Origin: Symbiodinium natans
Taxonomy: Eukaryota > Sar > Dinophyceae > Suessiales > Symbiodiniaceae
Length of the DNA: 64,000 bases
Assembly: GCA_905221605.1 (NCBI GenBank)
Contig: CAJNDS010002491.1
Coordinates: 112,501 to 176,500 of the forward strand
Reading direction: 5' to 3'
The stretch's first letter is position 1, and each line of letters begins with the position of its first letter. Shown here in pieces: positions 60,801 to 63,860 of the stretch. A program made the translations under genes and the position numbers. The notes beneath the pieces are model-generated. The model saw nothing but the letters and a program-made list of their open reading frames with translations, ran no database searches and was not told the origin of the DNA.

Positions 60801-62971
60801 CTAAACCCTAAACCCGATTCCCTATTCCCTAAATCCTAAATCCTAAACCCTAAACCCTAAACCCTAAACCCTAAACCCTACCAAGGTTCACGGAATGTGA
60901 GGCCATGGACGAAGCAATGGTGTTCAGCTCGACCTGGCGTTCTCATGCTTCGTTGTCTGGACGCCATTTGCCCCTAAACCCTAAACCCTAAACCCTAAAC
61001 CCTAAACCCTAAACCCTAAACCCTAAACCCTAAACCCTAAACCCTAAACCCTAAACCCTAATCCCTAAACCCTAAACCCTAACCCTAAGCCCTAAGCCCT
61101 AAACACCCTGTCATTGCCTTGGTGGGTGCAGGCAGGGGAGGTGCTGCATCAGGACTTGTTCTGCTTCAGTGCAGGGAGGAGGAAGTTCGGGGTCGGCCCG
61201 TTACTTGATCTCAGGCCACCTGTGAGGCTGGCTGGAAAAAAAAAAGGGTTTAGGGTTTAGGGTTTAGGGCTGCTTCATTGGAATGCTGTTTCGGTGGCTA
61301 CAACATACATCGAAACTGTACGGGGGGTTGCATGGCCCCCTTGAAAGCCCCTAAACCCTAAACCCTAAACCCGAAACCCGAAATCCTAAACCCTAAACCC
61401 TAAACCCTAAACCCTAAACCCTAAACCCTAAACCCTAAACCCTCAGCCACAACGGCCTGCCTGCAAGAAGCGCGGGCTGCCAGACTCGTGCAGCATGTAG
61501 TCCTAGGCCCTAAACCCTAAACCCTAAACCCTAAACCCCGAAACCCGAAACCCTAAACCGCGAACGAGCTCGGCTCCGGCTTGAGAATTTCAGGGGCTTT
61601 ACGTGCCGCCGTAAACCCTAAACTCTCCAACACCCTCAAGTTAAGCTTTGAACCCTATAAGCCCTAAACCCTAAACCCTAAATCCTAAACCCTAAACCAT
61701 AAACCCTACACCCTGCACAACAACAGGCAAGTGCTGGTTGCCGACCGAAGCCTCCGAACGGTGGACTCCCAGCATCATAGGCTGTCGCAAGCCCTGGCAC
61801 ATGCGGCTTAGGTTTCAGGATTCAGGGTTTAGGGTTTAGGGTTTTAGGGTTCAGGGTTTAGGGTTTTAGGGTTTAGGGTTTCGGGTTTAGGTTTGAGGGT
61901 TTAGGGTGTCGGGTCTGTAGTGCTTAGGGTCTAGGGCTTTGGGTTCAAAATTTTCATCGGGCTTTGCAGGCTCTATGGTCGAAGCTAAGGCCACCTTGGT
62001 TATGAGTACAGTTATTATTGGCCAATAAGTACCATGAACCTCCAAGCCCTAAATCCGAGACCCTAAACCGTAAACCGTAAACCCTAAACCCTAAACCCTA
62101 AACCCTAACGCCTAAACCCTGGGGGGCCTCTTTGTGCAAGTCCTTGGACATCTGCAGCAGTCGAGCGGTAAACTCGTCAGCTTTCGCTGCTGGCTCCTTT
62201 CTTCTGGGCTTTTTGGGGGGTTTAGGGTTTAGGGTTTAGGGTTTAGGGTTTAGGGTTTAGGGTTTAGGGTTTAGGGTTTAGGGTTTAGGGTTTAGGGTTT
62301 TGAAGGGCCGGTACTCAGGATCCCCCAACCCAGGACAAGAAGATGCCCGACTCCTTGCGCGGACTCCGGCTACGCAGGTGACTCTTTACGACGCAGCTAT
62401 GGAATCTGCTGACCCCAACAACGCCTGGCAAACTGGAAGTGTATGCCAACATGGGGTGTTTACGAAAGTAAGGGACCGTAAGATATCCCCCCAAATAGTT
62501 GGATCCCCTTATCATAAGGACCTCAATAAGGTACCCCTGATTTCGGAAACCCCCACATAGCAATAGCAAGGCCGACAGACTCGAGGACTGCGGGTAAGCG
62601 AATTCTGTCTGATTGAAGACCTCAACACACAATGGGGGGTATATCGGGGAAGCTTCCCAGGAAATAAAGCCTATGAACCTACGAACCCTATGAACCCTAT
62701 GTAAACCCTATAAGCCGTATACAATTCCTAGATAAGGCCAATGTAAACCCGAGAAACCCTACACCCTAAACCTGAGCTCCCCTAGAAAGGCTCGGGAAAA
62801 CCTAAACCCTAAACCCTAAACCCTAAACCCTAAACCCTAAACCCTAAACCCTAAACCCTAAACCCTAAACCCTAAAACCCCAGACCCTAAACCCTAAATC
62901 GCACCCAAGTCCCTGACCAGGGTGGCGTAGAGCCACTCCCGGTCCCGGGCCACTGCGTCCACAAGCCTCAT
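24785..62971 (-). CDS. GSS: glutathione synthetase (eukaryotic type), split gene, 22 mini-exons
   Basis: Joins gamma-glutamylcysteine and glycine with ATP to make glutathione; cytosolic ATP-grasp enzyme. I read 22 short exons (27-76 nt) on the minus strand in the same order as the family. Landmarks: HRS/DYML at 61.8-61.5 kb; VELNTI at 60.9 kb (the family's Mg-binding Glu and Asn); DERNFADQRFLEYALWE at 57.2 kb; VVYYRAGY at 45.5 kb; IKCPSVDYQLVGAKK at 42.8 kb; VLKPQ and EGGGHNFY (glycine-rich ATP loop, Mg-binding Glu) at 36.9 and 35.7 kb; RSAYILMQ at 28.6 kb; SEFGFYSVYLG at 25.8 kb; GHLVRTKA at 25.4 kb; GGVAAGYAV and a TAA stop at 24.8 kb. Most junctions join in phase at AG|GT, AG|GC or AG|GA donors and AG acceptors. 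About 1.19 kb of coding sequence is found, about 400 codons against roughly 470 for the family; the first 70 or so residues and perhaps one piece near 27 kb are missing. Whether it is expressed is not shown, but I see no stop inside the joined exons. Confidence 0.88.
25402..25451 (-). CDS. GSS: GSS exon 21 (STQLSEHAGHLVRTKAQ)
   Basis: 50 nt, acceptor GAGGAG|C, donor CAAG|GC. STQLSEHAGHLVRTKAQ carries the GHLxRTK motif that binds ATP and gamma-glutamylcysteine. Confidence 0.88.
25737..25792 (-). CDS. GSS: GSS exon 20 (VMNCLSEFGFYSVYLGDG)
   Basis: VMNCLSEFGFYSVYLGDG matches the conserved SELGIxGxY segment. The acceptor CCCTAAAG|GTC is formed by the last C-rich telomeric unit next to it; donor GGCAG|GC. 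Confidence 0.87.
26391..26475. mobile_element. family-D element, short copy
   Basis: CTTGGTAGCCCATCTACTAA, then GGTTACTATATAAAGGAACC and AAAGGGTAAAGGGTACACCG; the right end has decayed. Confidence 0.6.
27683..27713 (-). CDS. GSS: possible GSS exon 19 (CLPRILPGLQ)
   Basis: 31 nt between CGCAG|C and GCAG|GC. The phases fit both neighbours, giving ILMQR-CLPRILPGLQ-VMNC. Similarity to the family is weak here and the segment is shorter than usual, so another small exon may be missing. Confidence 0.45.
27957..28056. mobile_element. family-C MITE
   Basis: AGGGTCCATGTACCAATATA ... CTACATGGACCCT, about 100 bp, no insert. Confidence 0.75.
28613..28687 (-). CDS. GSS: GSS exon 18 (VQELTLEERSAYILMQ)
   Basis: Reads SGHSNAVQELTLEERSAYILMQR; EERxxYILMQ is conserved in the family. 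A telomeric array runs directly into the exon (TTTAG|GGAGACG), so a telomere unit may serve as the acceptor; an internal GGGAG or GCAG acceptor is also possible. The upstream intron is 7 kb and contains a whole gene. Confidence 0.82.
30825..30946 (-). mobile_element. family-A MITE with 8-bp target duplication
   Basis: AATAGCCT flanks both ends (30817-30824, 30947-30954) if the element is taken as ACAGGG...CCCTGT. An 8-bp duplication and CAGGG ends suggest a hAT-type transposase. Confidence 0.85.
31293..31778 (-). CDS. nested membrane gene, last exon (soluble C-terminal domain)
   Basis: Acceptor TACAG|GAC; starts DLQGKCWCTPLYGERK and stays open for 160 residues to TAG. Contains KWIVNVELAVEQGAILDVYY and charged helices near the end (KDRQFLEESEGLG). 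No ATG is needed because it is an internal/terminal exon. The long open frame and host-like GC support a real protein. Confidence 0.78.
   Translation of the reverse strand, partial: DLQGKCWCTPLYGERKPWGCRWWSKWIVNVELAVEQGAILDVYYFNGKRGQGKVQDFTTAGREHLRREVIFRRKADFQKSDEFGSALAAGLENLSKEEGPDSSSPFSRELHRLFLSWLPEKDRQFLEESEGLGLSQKAEVAWLERKGYPYTEKEVRDLLSQ
31293..34010 (-). CDS. membrane protein gene of unknown function, nested in a GSS intron
   Basis: Six exons in consistent phase. Order: about 33660-34010 (acidic, soluble); 33306 to about 33568 (AEERRQRERRR basic coiled-coil stretch, then TM segment VLICVCTFLLIILG and a second hydrophobic stretch); 33029-33107 (CNCGGCGVTGLSAATG, Cys/Gly-rich); 32384-32826 (two or three TM segments, e.g. 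GWAIAILWGVLACMMC); 32161-32284 (YASAWDALVAGAPKDE); 31293-31778 (soluble C-terminal domain with a WSKW motif and DVYYFNGKRGQGKVQDF, ending SQ-stop). Introns 33108-33305, 32285-32383 and 31779-32160 are miniature transposons whose removal restores the frame. I do not recognise the family. It lies wholly inside the GSS intron between 28.7 and 35.7 kb, on the same strand. Confidence 0.75.
31779..32160 (-). mobile_element. double introner (family D plus family A) in the nested gene
   Basis: Family D (31910-32156) and family A (31784-31903) lie back to back between two coding segments. GACT (sense) occurs at both edges (AGTC at 31775-31778 and 32157-32160). Splicing CAG|GACT...TACAG|GAC gives IPAKQ-DLQGK. 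A telomeric array fills 32025-32147. Confidence 0.82.
31784..31903 (+). mobile_element. family-A MITE within an intron
   Basis: Part of the double introner of the nested gene; its end supplies the TACAG acceptor. Confidence 0.82.
32285..32383 (-). mobile_element. family-G introner, GTAT duplication
   Basis: 99 bp starting CTATATCCCCCTTGGGAATT in sense and ending GGGGAGTAGAG, with GTAT at both edges (32281-32284, 32380-32383). A GT...AG intron gives GKYASAW. Contains a 17-A run. Related copies fill the intron at 33108-33305. Confidence 0.8.
32384..32826 (-). CDS. nested membrane gene, main TM exon
   Basis: Reads VAVPELHGAEGGDVEGDWRC, then hydrophobic stretches WGCFWCVPLVGLGCVVAMTV, GWAIAILWGVLACMMCCTGI and GGVLFSFMWPLLLLN, and ends CSWPGK at donor GGGAA|GTAT. 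Joined to the next exon it gives GKYASAW, in frame. The apparent read-through after YLYPPWE is intron. Confidence 0.75.
32827..33028 (-). mobile_element. diverged family-D element as an intron of the nested gene
   Basis: GTTGCCCAGTAGCCAAGG at one side and GAACAAGGGTCTAGCAGCAA at the other, with a telomeric array (32907-32990) in the middle. Splicing CTGCAG|GA...GGCAG|GTG gives SELQ-VAVPELH. Confidence 0.6.
33108..33305 (-). mobile_element. two family-G copies forming one intron
   Basis: Two partial copies (33108-33165 and 33195-33305) with a short telomere-like join between. Edge tetramers GTGC and GCGC agree at 3 of 4 bases. GC...AG splicing gives VLMVL-CNCGG in frame. Confidence 0.7.
35006..35104. 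mobile_element. family-C MITE with telomeric array inside
   Basis: Ends AGGGTCCATGTACC and GGTACATGGACCCT; a C-rich array at 35041-35076 replaces the middle. Confidence 0.72.
35683..35709 (-). CDS. GSS: GSS exon 17, glycine-rich ATP loop (EGGGHNFY)
   Basis: Only 27 nt. It encodes R/EGGGHNFY(G), the triglycine loop that closes over ATP; the Glu is the third Mg ligand in characterised enzymes. His replaces the first Asn of the usual GNN. Acceptor GCGAG|GA. Confidence 0.82.
35717..35865 (+). repeat. telomeric array
   Basis: About 21 units, directly upstream (sense) of the 27-nt GSS loop exon. A C-rich array is at 35523-35612. Confidence 0.9.
35915..36055 (+). repeat. 12-bp tandem repeat GGGGTATATTAG
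   Basis: About ten units with small changes (TATATAAG, TATATCAG), between two telomeric arrays. Confidence 0.82.
36117..36537 (+). repeat. longest telomeric array, with TTTAGTAAGG variants
   Basis: 420 bp of TTTAGGG units; the middle (36180-36440) has the variant GTTTAGTAAGG repeated about seven times, so short higher-order blocks have been amplified. Confidence 0.92.
36919..36982 (-). CDS. GSS: GSS exon 16 (ACERPEEFVLKPQ)
   Basis: Acceptor GCCAG|GAC. DDARIIQQACERPEEFVLKPQ contains the ATP-grasp strand VLKPQ. The likely donor is CAGC|GC, completing Arg with the next exon. Confidence 0.9.
37440..37612 (-). repeat. 9-bp telomere-derived tandem repeat (GAGGGTTTA)
   Basis: About 18 units of CTAAACCCT with an extra TC (nonamer), next to normal heptamer arrays (37705-37765). 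The minus-strand frame FRGFRGFRG is a by-product. Confidence 0.85.
37769..37841 (-). CDS. GSS: GSS exon 15 (KLRGSFAGLWGLGRGE)
   Basis: Acceptor CTCAG|GTTC, donor GGGGAG|GC. Reads FLGQDAGRKLRGSFAGLW and on to GLGRGE; the FAGL motif is conserved in the family. Confidence 0.85.
37852..38025 (+). repeat. telomeric array grading into TTTAGGGG variants
   Basis: Perfect units at 37858-37928, then octamers with an extra G. A C-rich partner with TCCTAAACCC variants is at 38310-38510. Confidence 0.88.
38534..38571 (-). CDS. GSS: GSS exon 14 (VQQALARPGAVE)
   Basis: Acceptor CACAG|GTC, donor GAAAG|GTTC. VQQALARPGAVER follows AKK directly in the family. The hexamer AGGTTC occurs at both ends of the following intron. 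Confidence 0.85.
39014..39990. repeat. about 200-bp satellite with perfect palindromes
   Basis: Five tandem units of about 200 bp. Each has a 28-bp perfect palindrome centred on TTCGAGCCGGCTCGAA, plus arms GGAAAATTCGAGCCTGCTCG and the inverse, so each unit can form hairpins. Centres lie near 39026, 39227, 39428, 39629, 39829 and 39977. Confidence 0.85.
40640..40990 (-). pseudogene. virus-like lipase/hydrolase-motif gene relic
   Basis: A frame with no ATG in AT-rich DNA reads GIYQKGSILYIAGTKSCRHV, a TGA, then YKTQLTQCYKDVDKFI and GIVSHSLGSASGQQINNDYG, ending VSGQRPEDTG. SHSLG resembles the nucleophile elbow of class-3 lipases. From memory, proteins with an AGT...SHSLGSA layout occur in polinton-like viruses and related small viruses. 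Further frames (41155 to about 41050, MHEHKRRDEGVSNKAPN) are probably parts of the same gene or a neighbour. All are broken. Confidence 0.5.
42411..42529 (+). mobile_element. family-A MITE
   Basis: Intact ends; lies in the GSS intron between exons 13 and 14. Confidence 0.85.
42736..42807 (-). CDS. GSS: GSS exon 13 (MRSLAIKCPSVDYQLVGAKK)
   Basis: Acceptor TAG|GTG, donor AAGAAG|GC, 72 nt in phase 0. IKCPSVDYQLVGAKK is the substrate-channel motif (KCP...QLAGTKK type). Confidence 0.9.
43451..43935. repeat. 20-bp minisatellite (TTTTTTACTGGGCAAGGTCA)
   Basis: More than 20 head-to-tail units with variable T runs. Three or four units at 43517-43590 are inverted, giving a strong hairpin around 43515. 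Open frames across it are artefacts of the 20-mer. Confidence 0.88.
44140..44177 (-). CDS. GSS: GSS exon 12 (GEAEWGARKVLEQ)
   Basis: Acceptor CCCCAG|GT; reads GEAEWGARKVLEQ, the family's WEAR-like helix. The apparent donor CAG|CC is not a usual one, so the 3' border is uncertain. Confidence 0.75.
44996..45096. mobile_element. family-H MITE
   Basis: TTGGGATGTTCCCCCTCATA ... GGGAGGAACATCCCAA; a second, weaker copy is at 23899-23992 (ACAGTCCTTGATAGGGATTA). Confidence 0.7.
45513..45561 (-). CDS. GSS: GSS exon 11 (VSVVYYRAGYSPDDYP)
   Basis: Acceptor GTCAG|GTC, donor CCAG|GTG. VSVVYYRAGYSPDDYP is the highly conserved strand-turn of the family. Confidence 0.9.
45880..48660. repeat. polypurine/polypyrimidine block with 1247-bp tandem duplication
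   Basis: Alternates between C-rich (45890-46380, 46985-47590) and G-rich (46390-46980, 47640-48650) stretches built from CCCACCTA and GGTGGGAGGTCTTA units. The segment around 46250-46965 recurs at 47500-48212 almost unchanged (offset 1247 bp). The outer edges share CGCACCGCATA-like DNA (45825-45890 and 48660-48720). Open frames here encode only Gly/Trp/Val or Pro/Ser runs and are not genes. It lies in the GSS intron between exons 10 and 11. Confidence 0.85.
49364..49678 (-). CDS. hypothetical ORF with hydrophobic C-terminus, doubtful
   Basis: 104 codons MRELTAFLLEVGNLRYDNLF..., ending in an Ile/Leu-rich stretch that comes from a simple AAGAATAAG repeat (49386-49450). Lower GC than its surroundings; possibly part of another AT-rich insert. 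Confidence 0.25.
   Translation of the reverse strand: MRELTAFLLEVGNLRYDNLFGRGPEKINPIFATPPISIAPIVFSENDFQDHDQDYLVTLTYLCYFIGSIFLVFFRTVILILPLILITSLIPILILILTIARCKM
49888..49932 (-). CDS. GSS: GSS exon 10 (ASLDSAGRLRIPEGE)
   Basis: 45 nt between ATCAG|GC and GAG|GC, phase 0. Fits the family segment before the VVYFRxGY strand. The polinton-like element (49982-54839) lies in the intron just upstream. Confidence 0.8.
49982..50290 (+). repeat. left terminal inverted repeat of the polinton-like element
   Basis: About 310 bp. Its reverse complement aligns with 54305-54839 along its length, e.g. GGTTGTTATGGTTTGGGTCT near the outer end in both. Translated products of the two copies are also alike (GLRLGF). 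Confidence 0.8.
50481..50654 (-). pseudogene. viral hypothetical small protein, truncated
   Basis: 57 codons, MSNTLQVEILDFMIAEIDDT..., helical and acidic/basic. The coding signal continues in another frame toward 50340 (KRKYLKEELVNFHYD), so a frameshift has truncated it. Confidence 0.5.
50707..50988 (-). pseudogene. viral hypothetical gene stopped by a telomeric insert
   Basis: Starts MAEYEKQKREIRKRLNEQF and continues in the same frame to IIEIPVDRA-TAA, 94 codons in all. About 25 nt of telomere-like sequence near 50880-50905 keep the frame but bring in a TAG. Both flanks are clearly coding. Confidence 0.65.
50943..51189 (-). pseudogene. viral hypothetical gene fragment with one stop
   Basis: Frame KREEMREQKGANYVK, a TAA, then SWDAHFHYALQPNSELNILL to a final TAA at 50943. 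It overlaps the start of the next gene, a compact arrangement typical of viruses. It starts directly at the telomeric insertion, so its beginning has been separated from upstream sequence. Confidence 0.55.
51250..51713 (-). pseudogene. viral hypothetical gene, frameshifted
   Basis: Starts MSKNIKRNTRALQTTYDKYK, stops after 27 codons; the coding signal continues in another frame (FTTADKLIRQFITATTDKQK, then KEPLGQRMREA) and in a third (KGLPLILLLERTGFKSRNG). Lys-rich. Its 3' end is cut by a telomeric array at 51205-51252. Confidence 0.6.
51820..52095 (+). CDS. hypothetical charged protein of the polinton-like element
   Basis: 91 codons, intact, starting MTHFKSPEDMTMDEIKQQLA, rich in Glu/Lys and probably helical; ends GKKRGAPKI. 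It lies head to head with the minus-strand gene starting at 51713; the AT-rich gap of about 100 bp could hold a shared promoter. No family recognised. Confidence 0.6.
   Translation: MTHFKSPEDMTMDEIKQQLALYQRLYYNTRKEDEQFMQKKREASLRHNQKKRIEEHMEENELSEEDLTPTQITEIISDKKPTGKKRGAPKI
52188..53135 (+). pseudogene. rve-type integrase of polinton-like virus, broken
   Basis: DDE integrase for insertion of the viral DNA. The N-terminal part starts MSAKQKIIYDV. The catalytic core has MIDVFDKF (first Asp), IYTDDEGALN (second Asp) and FSERAIRTFKD (Glu); YNNQMKHSATGFTPKKARKP and RIYPDLDVGD form the C-terminal part, and RSELLKV is the likely end. Breaks: a frame change near 52345, a telomeric array at 52401-52465, a stop/frame change at 52672, a frame change near 52780 and another after 53047. 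The spacing between second Asp and Glu is a few residues short of the usual 35, so a small deletion is likely. Confidence 0.8.
53161..54174 (-). CDS. RCC1/HERC2-like repeat protein inside the polinton-like element
   Basis: 337 codons, intact. Residues 1-30 are hydrophobic and could be a signal or anchor. From about residue 70 come seven blades of some 38 residues with the pattern LVCFGxNxxGQCDVPADLG and HTCAVRADG; the fourth is shortened (RDVPADLG, no GQC). RCC1/BLIP-II blades fold as a beta-propeller for protein binding; such repeat ORFs are common in dinoflagellate genomes. GC content and codon use are host-like, unlike the AT-rich viral genes 100 bp away. It is either a captured host gene or a later insertion. 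The end after the seventh blade (SVPEGLKG) looks cut. Confidence 0.75.
   Translation of the reverse strand: MAIKSHSCLALVTLFWTQRTAFQSFLAIRPGSWCVSALGQSRFARPKPGFAARSGFRKHEQHDVPAGMRTVLAVSAGISLSKKRHTCAVLSDGRLVCYGHNQCGQCDVPADLGPVCAVSAAKAHTCAVRTDGYLVCFGDNRYGQCDVPTDLGQVLAVSAGRAYTCAVRADGQLVCFGYNRDVPADLGPVLEVSTGDAHTCAVRADFQLRCFGVNDWGQCRVPADLGPVWAVSAGTLHTCAVRADFQLRCFGNNDFGQCNVPADLGPVWTVSAANAHTCAVRADGQLVCFGSNKLGQCDVPTDLGQVSAVSAGALHTCAVRADGWLVCFGSVPEGLKG
54305..54839 (-). repeat. right terminal inverted repeat, interrupted by telomere-edged insert
   Basis: Matches the left repeat in two blocks (54305-54460 and 54713-54839). Between them about 250 bp is inserted, edged by CCCTAAA units on both sides (54463-54495 and 54665-54700). 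Confidence 0.78.
55323..55356 (-). CDS. GSS: GSS exon 9 (LRKSLTTLARE), upstream border uncertain
   Basis: Frame LRKSLTTLARE followed by donor GAG|GC and joining in phase to ASLDSAGRL. The acceptor could not be fixed; the frame stays open a little further upstream (PKRR). Confidence 0.6.
55593..55788. mobile_element. family-D element split by a telomeric array
   Basis: GGTAGTTCAGTAACAATC to GGGCTACCAAG; array 55666-55756 inside. Lies in the GSS intron between exons 8 and 9. Confidence 0.7.
57166..57237 (-). CDS. GSS: GSS exon 8 (DERNFADQRFLEYALWE)
   Basis: 72 nt, CTCCAG|GTG to GGGAG|GT, phase 0. VLFVVSDDERNFADQRFLEYALWE matches the conserved ERNxxDQRxxE motif of eukaryotic glutathione synthetase. 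One of the most diagnostic exons. Confidence 0.88.
57250..57475 (+). repeat. mixed TTTAGGG / TTTGGGG array
   Basis: Alternating heptamers in an irregular higher-order pattern, just upstream (sense) of GSS exon 8. Confidence 0.85.
57784..57844 (-). CDS. GSS: GSS exon 7 (PKEIPRAFAKAHAVHGAK)
   Basis: Acceptor CGTAG|C, 61 nt, donor AAG|GA. Reads TAPKEIPRAFAKAHAVHGAK and leads in phase 0 to VLFVVSDD. The helix AFAKAHAVHG corresponds to the family segment that precedes the nucleotide-binding strand. Confidence 0.8.
59583..59698. mobile_element. family-E MITE
   Basis: GGTTCTTAGTAGGGAATGAT ... CTACCTAAGAACC, 116 bp, in a GSS intron. Confidence 0.75.
60104..60170 (-). repeat. TTTCGGG variant array
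   Basis: Eight CCCGAAA units followed by normal CCCTAAA, showing local amplification of a variant heptamer. Confidence 0.88.
60570..60638 (-). CDS. GSS: GSS exon 6 (NVQKLHAFVLGRYGSQSVPG)
   Basis: Begins right after the inserted element (CTACCAAG|GAAC) and reads NVQKLHAFVLGRYGSQS, matching the family helix after the ELNTI loop. Donor GACAG|GTCG leaves 2 nt, which the next exon completes to Ser. Confidence 0.85.
60639..60885 (-). mobile_element. family-D introner inside a GSS exon, carrying two telomeric arrays
   Basis: Ends CTTGGTAG and CTACCAAG, flanked by GTTC (60635-60638 and 60886-60889). Telomeric arrays at 60661-60728 (G-rich) and 60780-60880 (C-rich) have broken the element; the second sits inside its terminal repeat (GGGCTA|AACCC...CC|CTACCAAG). 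Confidence 0.8.
60890..60933 (-). CDS. GSS: GSS exon 5 (VELNTIASSMASHSV)
   Basis: Acceptor CCAG|GTC. ELNTIASS is the substrate/Mg-site motif; Glu and Asn here are the metal ligands known in the human enzyme. The exon is cut by a family-D inverted-repeat element inserted at 60639-60885 with a GAAC (sense) duplication. Taking the intron as GAAC plus the element (GA...AG) gives HSV-NVQK with no change of frame. Confidence 0.88.
60972..61105 (-). repeat. telomeric array
   Basis: About 18 CCCTAAA units. Other arrays between GSS exons 1 and 6 lie at 61352-61445, 61510-61550, 61820-61910, 62055-62118, 62217-62300 and 62808-62900, so nearly every intron here holds at least one. Confidence 0.9.
61461..61502 (-). 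CDS. GSS: GSS exon 4 (DYMLHESGSPRFLQ)
   Basis: 42 nt, phase 0 at both ends: CTAG|GAC ... TTGCAG|GC. DYML is a signature of the family; the exon joins directly to VELNTI. Confidence 0.85.
61752..61793 (-). CDS. GSS: GSS exon 3 (GLRQPMMLGVHRS)
   Basis: Acceptor CAG|GGC, donor GAG|GC, both in phase 0. GLRQPMMLGVHRSE precedes the DYML motif of the next exon. The extra E between HRS and DYM may mean the donor is one codon upstream. Confidence 0.8.
61998..62045. mobile_element. family-B MITE, right-hand fragment
   Basis: AGTACAGTTATTATTGGCC then AAGTACCATGAACCTCCAAG only. Confidence 0.6.
62128..62203 (-). CDS. GSS: GSS exon 2 (ADEFTARLLQMSKDLHKE)
   Basis: Acceptor CCCAG|A at 62204; reads through ADEFTARLLQMSKDLHKE; donor GAG|GC. 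Corresponds to the family segment before the conserved RSDYM motif. Flanked by telomeric arrays on both sides (62055-62118 and 62217-62300). Confidence 0.78.
62456..62565. mobile_element. family-F element
   Basis: Shares AATAAGGTACCCCTGATTTC and GGAAACCCCCACAT with 19371-19480, 21030-21095 and 1011-1080. The copy at 19371 lies in an intron of the membrane protein gene. Confidence 0.55.
62913..62971 (-). CDS. GSS: GSS exon 1 found (LVDAVARDREWLYATLV)
   Basis: Open frame reading RLVDAVARDREWLYATLV, which fits the N-terminal helical part of eukaryotic glutathione synthetases. The donor is GTCAG|GG or close by. The frame leaves 2 nt, which fits the next exon. The true N-terminus must lie further upstream; the ATG at 62971 may be chance. 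Confidence 0.7.
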
Positions 62972-63017
62972 CTCTGCTGGTTAAGGGCAGAGCTTAGGCT
63001 TGAAGGGCGAAAAGGGC

Positions 63018-63105
63018 TGGTTTAGGGTTTAGGGTTTAGGGTTTAGGGTTTTAGGGTTTTAGGGTTTTAGGGTTTTAGGGTTTTAGGGTTTTAGGGTTGG
63101 AGGCT
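63018..63105 (+). repeat. array switching from TTTAGGG to TTTTAGGG
   Basis: Four normal units and then seven octamers TTTTAGGG, the type known as the telomere of Chlamydomonas; here a local variant. Confidence 0.88.
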
Positions 63106-63599
63106 TGGTTTAGGGTGTATGGGGCCTGGGGCATATGGGATTAAAGGGTTATTACAAATTTCATGGTGTTCAACGCGTCTATAGGGTTTATAGCGTCAAG
63201 GGCGAAGCGTTCAATGATGGTCCCTTATTTGGGGTACTTGCTACAACACGTGTGCATGTAGGGTACGAGTCGAGCAGGACACCTTGATTCAGCTGCACAG
63301 GCTATGGCATCTGAAGAGCTAAAGCCATACGAAGCATGGTCTGTGAATAAGAGCCCTCAGAATTGCGGGAAACTAACCCTAAACCCCAGACCCTACACCC
63401 TAAACCTCCAGCCCGGAACCCCAAGCCCGAAACCCTGTCTCAACCCTCAGCCATGAAAATCCAATCATCAACAGAAGCCCTGATGCCTAACTCCCAAAGG
63501 CCCCAAACCCGAAAACTCTCAAACGGAATCTTACAGCCTAATCCCTAAACCCCAAACCCTAAACCCTAAACCCTTTACCGCATACCCTAGACCCAAAAC

Positions 63600-63860
63600 C
63601 TCACACTTCTTTGCGCCACTGGGCGGCATCCTCTGAGGTTGCACGCCGGCCTGAAACATTAGCTGCGATGTATGCCTGCCAACCACTTCAAGGCTGGGCT
63701 TCCCCGGACCTGACGCAGGACTCGCAAAGCGGAGTGCTCCTGGAGCCGGCTTTGCCTGCATCTGCCTGCTGCTTGGCCAGCGCCGCTTTCTGAGAGCATG
63801 AGCCTTCTCAATGGCATTGGCACTCTTTTTGGTGAGAACACCGCAGCAGAAGAGCTCAGA
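63600..63860 (-). CDS. possible exons of the upstream gene or GSS 5' end
   Basis: Two short coding-like frames: TKKSANAIEKAHALRK (63790-63840) and AYIAANVSGRRATSEDAAQW with a following stop (63603-63690). GC and codon use are host-like. I cannot link them to glutathione synthetase. Confidence 0.3.
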
